From Nematostella vectensis (lineage: Eukaryota; Cnidaria; Anthozoa; Actiniaria; Edwardsiidae): 64,000 nt of DNA. The stretch's first letter is position 1. Each line of letters begins with the position of its first letter. Shown here in pieces: positions 1 to 12,700 of the stretch. The DNA lies in the NCBI RefSeq assembly GCF_932526225.1, contig NC_064038.1, positions 2,914,001 to 2,978,000 of the forward strand. Reading direction: 5' to 3'. Under the pieces are notes generated by a model. The model made no database searches, was not told the DNA's origin, and saw only the letters and a program-made list of their open reading frames with translations. The translations under genes and the position numbers were made by a program.

Positions 1-590
1 ATAGTTTGGTAGTAATAGTGATACACAGGGATAGTTTAGTAGTAATAGTGATACACAGGAATAGTTTGGTAGTAATAGTGATACACAGGAATAGTTTAGT
101 AGTAATAGTGATACACAGGGATAGTTTGGTAGTAATAGTGATACACAGAGATAGTTTGGTAGTAATAGTGATACACAGGGATAGTTTGGTAGTAATAGTG
201 ATACACAGGGATAGTTTAGTAGTAATAGTGATACACAGGGATAGTTTGGTAGTAATAGTGATACACAGGAATAGTTTGGTAGTAATTGTGATACACAGGG
301 ATAGTTTAGTAGTAATAGTGATACACAGGGATAGTTTGGTAGTAATAGTGATACACAGGGATAGTTTGGTAGTAATAGTGATACACAGGGATAGTTTGGT
401 AGTAATAGTGATACACAGGAATAGTTTGGTAGTAATAGTGATACACAGGAATAGTTTGGTAGTAATAGTGATACACAGGGATAGTTTGGTAGTAATAGTG
501 ATACACAGGGATAGTTTGGTAGTAATAGTGATACACAGGAATAGTTTAGTAGTAATAGTGATACACAGGAATAGTTTAGTAATGATACGT
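1..590. repeat. 30-bp minisatellite, about 19.5 copies
   Basis: Near-perfect head-to-tail 30-bp unit containing agtaatagtgatacacag, with variation mainly at two G/A positions. It is already in progress at base 1, so it extends beyond the left edge. Because 30 is a multiple of three and the unit has no stop in some frames, both strands show long open frames (about 200 aa on plus); these are artefacts. It lies downstream of the last visible ADAMTS exon and is probably intronic. Confidence 0.97.
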
Positions 591-758
591 ATTATTCGAG
601 ACGACAAAACAAAATAAAACTGTGTTAGGGCTTCCTGTAAGTCAGAGGGGGGGGAGGGGAAGGAGATATCGTGTGACGTGGGGTACAGGTGAGGGCGTGG
701 TGGGGAGGGGAGGGAGATATCGTGTGACGTGGGGTAGGGATGAGGGCGTGGTCCTGAC

Positions 759-3700
759 CCACGCCGCATGTCGCGGAGCATGGCATCCAGCCCGTGTATC
801 TCCATTTGAACGACAGCGAACCGCGGAACTCCTCAACGGTCTTCTTTGGAATTGTGTACTCGAACTCGATGCCGGGGTTACGAGTCTGAAAAAGAAGCTG
901 AAAAAAGACAAAATAAACATGATCACAAACACCACCCCATCATCATCATCAGGATCACAACAGGAGTCTATAACAGGAGTCGATGATTTAAATTAATTAA
1001 AACCAATATGGCTCGATAGCCGAGGGATCAGAGAAACGTTTGGCTAGACATAACAAAAAGTATTACTTCAACAAATCTATCTTACACTGAGCCCGCTAGT
1101 TTAGAATCTAGCATTAGAAAGATAGTAGTCATTTTCGGATTCATCGAAGTGAGCGTCATGAAGCTTATAGCTATCATCACCATCACCATCACCATCACCA
1201 TCATTATCATCATCATCATCATCATCATCACATCAGCACCATCATATCATCACCGTCATGACCTTTGCCATCGTCATCATCACCAGCACAATATCATCAC
1301 TATAATAATAATGATAATTGTAATAATCATCCTTGCCATTTAAAATCATGTCATGATATATGTCAGTACCACTACCTGGGCCCTCTTACCATGATGTGTA
1401 GGTCGGACGTGGTCGGGCCATCGGCGCTGAAAGTCTCCTTGTTATGCTTCCTGGTATATCGCACTGTGGTGCCAGCCGCCTGGTACTCGCCGCTCCACTG
1501 GATGTACCAGTGCCCGTTCAGGTAGTACTTTCCAGACGATGACCGCAGGGCAAGGTAGTTAGGGGCGCCTGCGACCTCCGCCACCTTGATATGACGGGCA
1601 CCCTGTGGTATGATCTTGGTCTCGACGTAGCCTGAATAAGAGAAAATTTTGCTGACTTAGTAGAGTGGAACCCCCATCTAGCGAACACCCTTGGAGCCAT
1701 AAGATGTGTCCGTTATTTAAATGTATCCGATTGATAGAGGTCTTATTAAGTCGGGTCTTTGAGAATGTCTGCTGTATAGATAAGAGTCCGCTTAGTGAAG
1801 GTGATTGTTCCATTGATACTCACCAATCCCGGTGGTTTGATTAAAGGTGGATTTGACCGTCTCGCACGAGGTCCCGTCCCCCCGACACACTCCACAGCGG
1901 TCTTCTCTAGCGTTAGAGTGCAGAACGTTATCACAGCCGACATACTGTGGGCATAAACAATGAATTATTTACTATCTTCAGTAGGCACGATAATAAAAGT
2001 CCGAAATGAAAGTCACGCAATGATCACACACGCCGGGTCACACACGCCAATCGTCACGCACGCCATTGGTCACGCACGTCAATGGTAACACACGTCAATG
2101 ATCACACCCGTCCATGGTCACACATGTCAATTATGGTCACGCATGTCAATAGTCACGCAGGTCGATGGTCACGTACGTCAATGGTAACACGTTCATGGTC
2201 ACACACTTCAATAGTCACATACGTCAATTATGGTTACGCATGTCAATAGTCACGCAGGCCAATGGTCACTTGCGTCAATGGTAACACGTTCATGGTCACA
2301 CACTTCAATGGTCATACACGTCAATTATGGTCACACATGTCATTGGTCACGCACGTCAATGGCCACGCACGTCCATGGTCATACACGTCAATTATGGTCA
2401 CGCACGTCAATGGTCACGCACGTCAATGGTCACGCACGTCAATGGTCACGCACGTGATTGACAACAAGTTCACGACAATAACACGACACGGTCATGGTTT
2501 TGTCTCACGGAAAACACGCCGCCAACACGGCCACGTGTCACAACAATGACCAGCATACAAGCACTGTAAAGAAGTAGACGCTAGGCGTCCAGAAACCGTC
2601 ATGACTAGCCTACCACGGTACGCGAAACGACCCAATCAGAGCACATTCATTGTACGGTAGCCTTCGTGGCTAGATCCTACGATAGCCTCTCTGGCATGAC
2701 ACAAAGATGAAATATTAATAAGAGATGCATACCTCACACTTGCCAGCGATGCAGACGTCACGTTTGCTCGGAAAACATTTCGTCCCGTCAACCACGTGAT
2801 CGCCGAACTTCTTGCTGAAAAACCTTCCGTACGCCCCACGCGGGGAACAATGGAGCTCACACGGGCGACCTGTACCGATTGGAGCGTAAAAAGCAAAACG
2901 AAACAAGAAATTATCCATGGGGGAGTGGGTAGGGGAGCAGTGGAGCTCACACGGGCGACCTGCGTGCCGATTGGAGCGTAAATAAATTCATTTGGAGATC
3001 CGCTAATGCAATAGACGACTCGCATTAAAAATATCATGTGGAAATGGCAAATTCTCCCCCCCCCCCAACAAAAAAAAAACTCAGAGCTAGAGATAGATGT
3101 GGATGTCGCGCCAAACAGCCATGAAAATCTATATTCTTTAATTGAAAATAAGCCCTTTCCGTCAAACAAACTTTCTGACTGAATTGCTTTTTGTTGTTGT
3201 TGTTTTGCCGCTAAAAGCCTATGTACGCGCTAGTTTGCCATCCAAACAGTCACGTGATTTCTTAGTGCAAGTAGCCTATTGATAACAATTGATAACATGT
3301 AATTTATAACAAATGATAATATGCAATTGATAACATGTAATTGATAACAATTGATAGCATGCAATTGATAACAATCTATAGCTTGTGTGTACTCACTGCG
3401 CAAGATCTTGGGTTTCCAGTGCCACTTCCGGTTTCTGATGACTCGAGTGTTGAACTCTGCGCACTGCCGCTCACGGAAGTCAATCGAGCCCACAGCGCAC
3501 TCCTATCGGCATATCAGAATCATATATCAGAATCATATATCAGAATCGTATATCAGAATCATATATAAGAATCATATAAATTATCGAATACCACTGGGTC
3601 ATTCCCGAATACCCTGCACCAAGTCATTCCCGAATAGTATAGTATTCTCCCACCATCCCGTCATACCTTCACGTTGCATAACCGATATTTCCTCCATTTC

Positions 3701-6700
3701 CCAATGCAGTATTTTCCATTGTTCATAGGCCTAAAATGAGAGACAATTTAGTGCTCACAATTTATAAGGCGAGTCATTTAGTAATCTTTAGTGTCTAGAA
3801 TACATTGTATGTTTAAAGCGTTATTGAAATTATGCCTTCTATGATATCGCTTAGAGGTTTACCACCCTGTGTTCCTGGACATTGCGTCGCCGAAAACCCA
3901 ACGAACGAATGTCGAGGATGATCGGTGGGTCAGTGGAGTGCTCGTAGTTGCCGAAAACCCGACGACCGCTTACCGACGAGAGGGCAAGCGGCGGCATGCT
4001 TTAATTGATTAAAGCCTGAGCTCAACTCGATCTTTATCACCCAGGATGTAAAGGTATAGATAATATTAAAATATGACATTACTTGCTCGTATTCATCCTC
4101 CCACCCCTACAAGGCCCCTCGTGGGTAATTGTTTAAAAAAATCGTTAAAATTGAAGCCCTATGCGATTTCATTTGTACGTGCATCGCCGATTAATAATAT
4201 CTCATATTCATTTATGAATTTACAAACTAGAAGCATCGGTGATTATATTCGCTAGAGATCAGACCGATCGCACGCTTTGAAGGCGATACTTAACGCGTTT
4301 TAATTTGAACGAATTTTTTAAAACAATTACCCGCGAAAGGTCTTAAACTTTGCTACCCCAAGAGGTCAGCAGATCCAGGTTACCGCGGTCAGGTAGAGCA
4401 CCATTTCTTGAGGATATCCCTCCCTCCTACGGTAGGTTAAAATAAACACCTCGGGTTGTCGCAGTGTCTCTCCGATGACGACACGCCTCCGCCACATGAC
4501 CTGGAACATTCGCTCCAGTTACTCCACTGTCCCCATCCGCCATCCACGCTTTTCGGAATGACGCCCTGTTTGATGCACTGGCCTTGGAAACACCACTAAG
4601 AGAAATAAAAACACGTACTCGTTAAGTTGAGGGAACTTGAGAAAAAACTAAGAGAAATAAAAACACGTACTCGTTAAGATGAGGGAACTTGAGAAAAAAC
4701 TAAGAGAAATAAAAACACGTACTCGTTAAGATGAGGGAACTTGAGAAAAAACTAAGAGAAATAAAAACACGTACTCGTTAAGATGAGGGAACTTGAGAAA
4801 AAACTAAGAGAAATAAAAACACGTACTCGTTAAGATGAGGGAACTTGAGAAAAAACTAAGAGAAATAAAAACACGTACTCGTTAAGATGAGGGAACTTGA
4901 GAAAAAACTAAGAGAAATAAAAACACGTACTCGTTAAGATGAGGGAACTTGAGAAAAAACTAAGAGAAATAAAAACACGTACTCGTTAAGATGAGGGAAC
5001 TTGAGAAAAAACTAAGAGAAATAAAAACACGTACTCGTTAAGATGAGGGAACTTGAGAAAAAACTAAGAGAAATAAAAACACGTACTCGTTAAGATGAGG
5101 GAACTTGAGAAAAAACTAAGAGAAATAAAAACACGTACTCGTTAAGTTGAGGGAACTTGAGAAAAAACTAAGAGAAATAAAAACACGTACTCGTTAAGAT
5201 GAGGGAACTTGAGAAAAAACTAAGAGAAATAAAAACACGTACTCGTTAAGATGAGGGAACTTGAGAAAAAACTAAGAGAAATAAAAACACGTACTCGTTA
5301 AGATGAGGGAACTTGAGAAAAAACTAAGAGAAATAAAAACACGTACTCGTTAAGATGAGGGAACTTGAGAAAAAACTAAGAGAAATAAAAACACGTACTC
5401 GTTAAGATGAGGGAACTTGAGAAAAAACTAAGAGAAATAAAAACACGTACTCGTTAAGATGAGGGAACTTGAGAAAATACTAAGAGAAATAAAAACACGT
5501 ACTCGTTAAGATGAGGGAACTTGAGAAAAAACTAAGAGAAATAAAAACACGTACTCGTTAAGATGAGGGAACTTGAGAAAAAACTAAGAGAAATAAAAAC
5601 ACGTACTCGTTAAGATGAGGGAACTTGAGAAAAAACTAAGAGAAATAAAAACACGTACTCGTTAAGATGAGGGAACTTGAGAAAAAACTAAGAGAAATAA
5701 AAACACGTACTCGTTAAGATGAGGGAACTTGAGAAAAAACTAAGAGAAATAAAAACACGTACTCTTTAAGATGAGGGAACTTGAGAAAAAACTAAGAGAA
5801 ATAAAAACACGTACTCGTTAAGATGAGGGAACTTGAGAAAAAACTAAGAGAAATAAAAACACGTACTCGTTAAGATGAGGGAACTTGAGAAAAAACTAAG
5901 AGAAATAAAAACACGTACTCGTTAAGATGAGGGAACTTGAGAAAAAACTAAGAGAAATAAAAACACGTACTCGTTAAGATGAGGGAACTTGAGAAAAAAC
6001 TAAGAGAAATAAAAACACGTACTCGTTAAGATGAGGGAACTTGAGAAAAAACTAAGAGAAATAAAAACACGTACTCGTTAAGATGAGGGAACTTGAGAAA
6101 AAACTAAGAGAAATAAAAACACGTACTCGTTAAGATGAGGGAACTTGAGAAAAAACTTATATAGGTGGCGGACGGCAACCAGAAGAACAGGAGTTTTGAT
6201 TAAAGCTAGCGGTTTTTCTCCTTTGAGCCCGCCTGAACGTGGATATGTTTACGTCCATTTTAGCAAAACAAACGGGATTATTTTGTTCTTCCATTGGATT
6301 ATTTTTCTTTTTTTAATGGCGAACTTCCGGTTGCAATGCTTTGAAAACGTTGTTTTAAACGTTGTTTGCTAATAAGGTGGATTCGTGACCATATTATTAC
6401 ACTAGGCTGGGGATGTGACCAGCAGTTGTTGGCGGGGACTTCAGCGATATCAAAGGTTGAGTGGGGGGCGAGGTGGGGGGCGAGATCATCATAACGCCTA
6501 ACAGGAGCTGCTTATATATGGAGGCGGAGAAATATGCTGTCTCAGAAAGAAGCCTTCTTTCCCAACGGATGAAACTTCTCAGAGGACTGTCTGATGTCTG
6601 ATAATCAGAGGATTTCCCGAAATCTGTGTGTACCCCCCAGGCCCCCCAAATACCTTATCCTTTCCACAGTAGGTTCCGTCAGCAGCTTGCTCTAGCTTTG

Positions 6701-9700
6701 ATTGACAGGCCTTCCCGACCTTGCACCATAACGTGCCACACGGGTCCTGAAATAAGACAATTACAAATATAGGAGGTACATAAGTGGCTGACTGTGATTG
6801 GCTGAGTTAATAAGTGGCTGACTGTGATTGGCTGAGTTAGACTGTGATTGGCTGAGTTCTGGCTGACTGTGATTGGCTGACTTGTTTTGTTTTCGAACGG
6901 CCGTCAAGCCGAACCACTGCTCCTTGTTCCTTTGTGCACCACAGGATTCCCGATGGCTAAGATCAAAACGTTTGCTAATAACCCCATAATAAGAGCCAGC
7001 TAGCAGAGTCACCATGTCCTTGACAGACTGGATTTGTCTGTATGACTGACTCATTGACAGACTGGATTTGTCTGTATGACTGACTCATAGACAGACTGGA
7101 TTTGTCTGTATGACTGACTCATTGACAGACTAGATTTGTCTGTATGACTGACTCATTGACAGAATGGATTTGTCTGTATGACTGACTCATTGACAGACTG
7201 GATTTGTCTGTATGACTGACTCATTGACAGACTGGATTTGTCTGTATGACTGACTCATTGACAGACTGGATTTGTCTGTATGACTGACTCATTGACAGAC
7301 TGGATTTGTCTGTATGACTGACTCATTGACAGACTGGATTTGTCTGTATGACTGACTCATTGACAGACTGGATTTGTCTGTATGACTGACTCATTGACAG
7401 ACTGGATTTGTCTGTATAACTGACTCATTGACAGACTGGGTTTGTCTATATGACTGACTCATTGACAGACTGGATTTGTCTGTATGACTGACTCATTGAC
7501 AAACTGGATTTGTCTGTATGACTGACTCATTGACAGACTGGATTTGTCTGTATGACTGACTCATTGACAGAGCAACTGATTAAATCCTACTGTTTAGTTT
7601 AACAAGTGAGCCCACGGTACTTACCGACATACCAGTGCATTGAGAGGAGTTTGAGCCGTACTGCAGGCGGCACTGGTGGTCAGCGTCGTACACAGTTCCA
7701 GGAAGAGCGACGGTAGCCCTAAATCTAGGGTGTTGTGAGGGAACGTCATTTAAACACCATCCCCATCCTTTGCTGGAAGAATAGCATAAAGACAACTCGT
7801 CTTATGATAACCGTAAAACAGCCTGTTATATATTCTAAATCAGATTAAACAATGAGACAGCACAAACTGACAGAAAAGTGACCGCAAAAACTGTTATAGT
7901 CAATTCTCTATGACTTCCATATTTTCAGGGGCTCTTATCCAGCTACGGCCTTGGCAGGAATGACAGTGCTTCTGGCCCGTGATGGTGCTATGGCGGTCCT
8001 CATGAGTATGCTTTGTTGTGTACCGCGAACAGTTTTTAAAGGGTCCACCTTTGCCTGTCTCATATATATGTCAGGTACACACCCTTGGAACACCCCATAG
8101 ATACACCCTTTAGGTTCACCCCCTAGAAACACACCATAGGTACACCCCATAGGTACACACCCAAAGGTCTTGGTAAACGGATGAGTGACAGGTCAGGCGC
8201 GTACCCAGGATTGGTTGGGGGGGGGGGGGGGGGGGGGTGCGCAGTCATAGATATCATATGGAAAAAGCACAGTACCACTTTTTGGCCTACAAGGGACGGG
8301 GGGGTTCGCACCGCCCTCTGTAAGGGCCTGCAGGTTGTTACTCACTTGAGAAATCTTCTCAGGTATCCTCTGCTGCACTCGGACCAGTACTGCTGCTTCC
8401 CTGTCGTCTGTAGCAATGCCGACATCAAATATGGCGTGTTATCGTTTCTCTTGCAGTCATTTTCGTCACCATCGTGAAGCATGCCAAAACTACAAAACGG
8501 TCGCGCACAATTTAATTTGTTAGGCTGGCAAGTTTAAGTCAGCCAAGTCGCTAGTGCATTCTGGTTTTCCTATGGTGTTTTCCTTTGTCTCATGTAACGT
8601 CACCTGACGTCACAGGGAACCCCAGACTCCCAAACGGTTTATTACGAGCACAGTGGGCCCAGTAAAAACGCCTGCAATGTTTATCTGATAAAATAAAATT
8701 TCTTGGAAGGTAAATAGATTCGTTTAGGGGACTTTCAAGGAATGTTTTCCTCCTTGTATAAAATTTCAATATTTGTCAAAGAGTAATGCGGAATGCTTTT
8801 TTAATTTTTGTCAACGGGAATTTATCAAGGTTATTACGCGATCAATTTCTTACTTGTGCCCAATCTCATGCGCGATTGTGTACGCCACAGACAACCCGCT
8901 GTCCTCGTTCACGTTGCAGCTCTTTGTACTGGTACACATGCCATTCACTTGAGCTAGACCTGGACGCGAGTATCAAAGACATACAAATCACGTTTCCGTT
9001 TCTATTTATCGAGAGTGCAGAGAAAAAACGTTGATTTTCTAAAGATTGATTAGGTTTCAGAACATCTCTGTCCGGTGATTTTATAAAAAAAGAATCATTT
9101 TGTCCATATATGATTATCCTTAGGTTAATAATATGTTGTTATTCTTGCACTGTGCACCACAATTAATCTTACCCAGAGTTCCACAGGGTTCGTCTATACC
9201 CTTGCAGATATCTTTTCTGCAAGAGAAAGTGAGTGATTACAACCCTGGCATGTCAGTAGGCCATAAACGGAATAGTTAAACTCAAACAAACAAGGAGAAC
9301 ACATCATGAATAAAGACAATTAAATAAGCAAGCACATTAACTAGCAAATAATGAAAATATCAAACAAAACGGGCAATAACCACAAAATAACCAACCAACC
9401 AGCCAACCCAATCAACAAGCCAATCTAACAAACAAACAAACAAGAAGACGCCCGTTGTCTTCAGTGGCAATGCTCACACACTAAATCACACACATGATTG
9501 TAAAATGCGTGGAGCAGTCCGTATATGTACTGACGGGTTGTCAGATGAATGTAAAAGCGCAAGTAAAAAAGCCTGCAGATACTTGAGCTATAGAATGCAA
9601 CAAATTTATTTACATTTCTGACGGAGTCTAACCTTGTGACGAGAACCGCGACGTCGTGGTGGTTCGGGTGCGTGTCTGAGCGCGGGTTCACACGCGAGGC

Positions 9701-12700
9701 CCACGCGCAGAAGCTCTCGATAGTATTACCCGCGTGGTGACCGATATCCAAATCCGGCTTTGAACCAAGCATGTGAATACATTAGTAATAAAAGGCTCTG
9801 ATTTCTTCTGCTTTCTTTAAAAAATAAATAAATAATAATAATAATAAAAAAATAAAAATAAAAACTCGTTACTTACCAGGTCCCTCTTGAGGATGATGAT
9901 TCTAACAACCACGATGTTGATGGCGTTGCCTATGCTTTGGTCACGGTAGATGTTGTTAACCTGTTAAAGGCGGAACAGCACATTAACTTAAGGTATTCTA
10001 AAAGGTTTCTGCGTCCGATAATGAGATAAGGCAAGATTTTTTATAAAGTGTAAATAATTAGATCTGTCCGTCTACGAAGGTAGCTGACAATATACTTCAA
10101 GAGCGAATAGACACAGAGGTGATTATATTTTAAAAAGCGTCCACAAGTAAAGCTCTCCACTTACGATGGAGTCCATAAACCAAGAGCTCAGCTGACTACA
10201 TACTACACTGTTAGCAAGAGCTCACTGCACACTACAAGAGCGAATAGACACAGAGATGATAAGGCTCGTGCATTAGGTAAGTAGCGCTGTTTGATCACGA
10301 GAGTGTCCGAAAACTGATACACACACGTGCACGTACCATATTCATAACCGTCAGAAGATATTCCTCCAAGGCGGCTCCGTGGAACTCATGCATCGTGCGA
10401 TCAGCGACGACAAGAACCTCTACATTTCTCTCTGTACTGACCGAGCGCCTCTGCCGCTCATGCCCAGTCTCCCTGATCAGCTCGAGATATGGCTCCCGTT
10501 TTCGTTTTTCCATCGAAATCTTTTCTAAGAAAACAAAGTTCGCAATATTTAAATGTTTTAAACGTCTCGTATACTCATTTTCAGGCGCGAACCAACTGTA
10601 GGATTGTCTGAGGGAGGTATCAAATAAAAAAGCTCTAAATTTCCATTACCAAGATGTGTGCTGCGTTTGAACTTGTTTTCTATACTGCAAAAGTTATAAG
10701 AGTTATCTACCGTGGGTGTCACATCCCGGACGCTGATCCTCTGGCCCGGACACGGACATGGCCGAGCGCCGATACACTAGGTGCGGATGACGATCCGTGG
10801 TATTGCTCATGTGCAAAGGTTCTATGAAAATGTGATCTCCGTCCGGACGATGAATTACGCCCTCCTACAACACAGAAACAAGTATTATATTTTCATGAAT
10901 ATTATTATATCAATATGAATATAATTATATGAATACATGCTCCTACAAGACAGACACAAGCATTATATTAACATAAGTATGAATATCATTATATAAATAA
11001 GAATATTATTATATTAATATGAACATCATTACATCAATAAACCCTCCTACGACACAGACACAATTATTATATTAACATGAATATCATTATATGAACGACG
11101 CCCTTCTGTAACACAAAGACACATTTATTATTATATGAATATGGATTATATAATATCAATATGGATGACGCCCTTCTGTAACGCAAAGACACATTTATTA
11201 TTATATGAATATGGATTATATCATATCAATATGGATGACTCCCTTCTGTAACGCAAAGACACATTTATTATGTTATGGATATGGATTATATGATATCAAT
11301 ATGGATGACGCCCCTCTGTTACACAAAGACACATTTATTGTATGGATATGAATTATATCATATCAATTTGGATGACGCGTTCCTACACAATAACATTATT
11401 TATAATTAATATATTTACGCAATGGACTTAATGCCCGACAGTTTTCATTTCTTTTTTCAAACGACCGACCCAGTAAATTATCGACCTAGTGAGTTAGAGG
11501 TATTCTATATTTGTTGAAGCGATTCTGAATTAGCATCGTTGTCGGTATTGGATGTTTTCCGTCGTCTGTGTACACTATAAAATCGTCATTGCTTTCCCTT
11601 TCTCAACAAATATAAAATACTTTGAACTCACTAGGTCGACAAGTTAAAGGTTTATTTAAATAAATTGAAAACTGTCGGGTATTTATTCCACCGAGGACCT
11701 TTCCCGACTGTCGGGCATATAGCCACTGTGATATATTTACTATATATTACTACACGAGTCAAGATTGAAACCAATAACGCTACACAAGAGAATATAAATA
11801 TTTAAAAAAAAAACGTGTCTAAGGAAGAGTATATAGACACAGAAAGTGCGTTGTATTTCTTCATGGTAACATATGAAAAAGTCATAACAAACTTATCTCA
11901 AGGGCTTAATGCATAATTTTTTCGCTGAGCTATAAACGTCACTAGAAAAGCAGCAGGTTAACTCGAGCAGCTGCAAGTTGACCCGACAGGCTCTTATTGT
12001 GGCTCTCAACATATAGCGACACCACAAGCCTGGTGATACAAGTCTGGAATTGCTTGGGTGAATAAAGCAAAGTTAAATGCAAATTGCTCTGCATTGCCGT
12101 ACTAGGGATTCAATTAAAAGTCTAAAGTACCAATGTGTGCGTATTACTTGCTTTTAAAGTTCACTTAAAATGTGAGGCAATACAATTCAGCGAAACTGTA
12201 CATGTGGTCTCTTTCCTAGTCCTTATTTCAGCTTTGAAGATAATTCCTCCAATTTACTTCATATTTTATTAGCATCACACGATCATTCACAAAATTAAAA
12301 AAGGCCTGTGCTTGGTCCCCCTGTGGTACGATCGCGAAAAAAGCTGGTGTATCACGTGTGCGTGGTTTAGAAGGCTATCCACAGGTATCCGCGAAATTTT
12401 GTGTCCGACCTTGTGGCCACAGTAGTTTACCAATATATCTACATCCTCGTGAGAACAAATGTGGGCATAAGCTGTTTATTGTTTTAGTATTGCAGTATTC
12501 TAAAGCGCTTTCAGATAGAATAATGAGGTCAAGGACGGAAAGGCGAAGAAGAGGACAGATCAGACATAACAAACAACTTGGAGGGTTCCCTGCTAGCAGA
12601 GGCCTCTTTAGTCCACTTGGTCCACTTGGAGGGATTACGATTATGTTTGTGTGTGGGAAGAAAGGAGTTTCTTGACTCTTCTCATGGTCTAAGAAAAACT

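Noticed and set aside
6-617. 203-codon open frame at the left edge
   Set aside because: Minisatellite translation (VVIVIHRDSL repeats), with no evidence of a gene.
4595-6157. CRISPR array (regular 52-bp repeats)
   Set aside because: There are no unique spacers between repeats, no cas genes, and the setting is a eukaryotic intron. The same applies to every other array here.
12358-12675. 105-codon plus-strand open frame in ADAMTS intron 2
   Set aside because: Composition is unremarkable, with no domain and no conserved neighbours.
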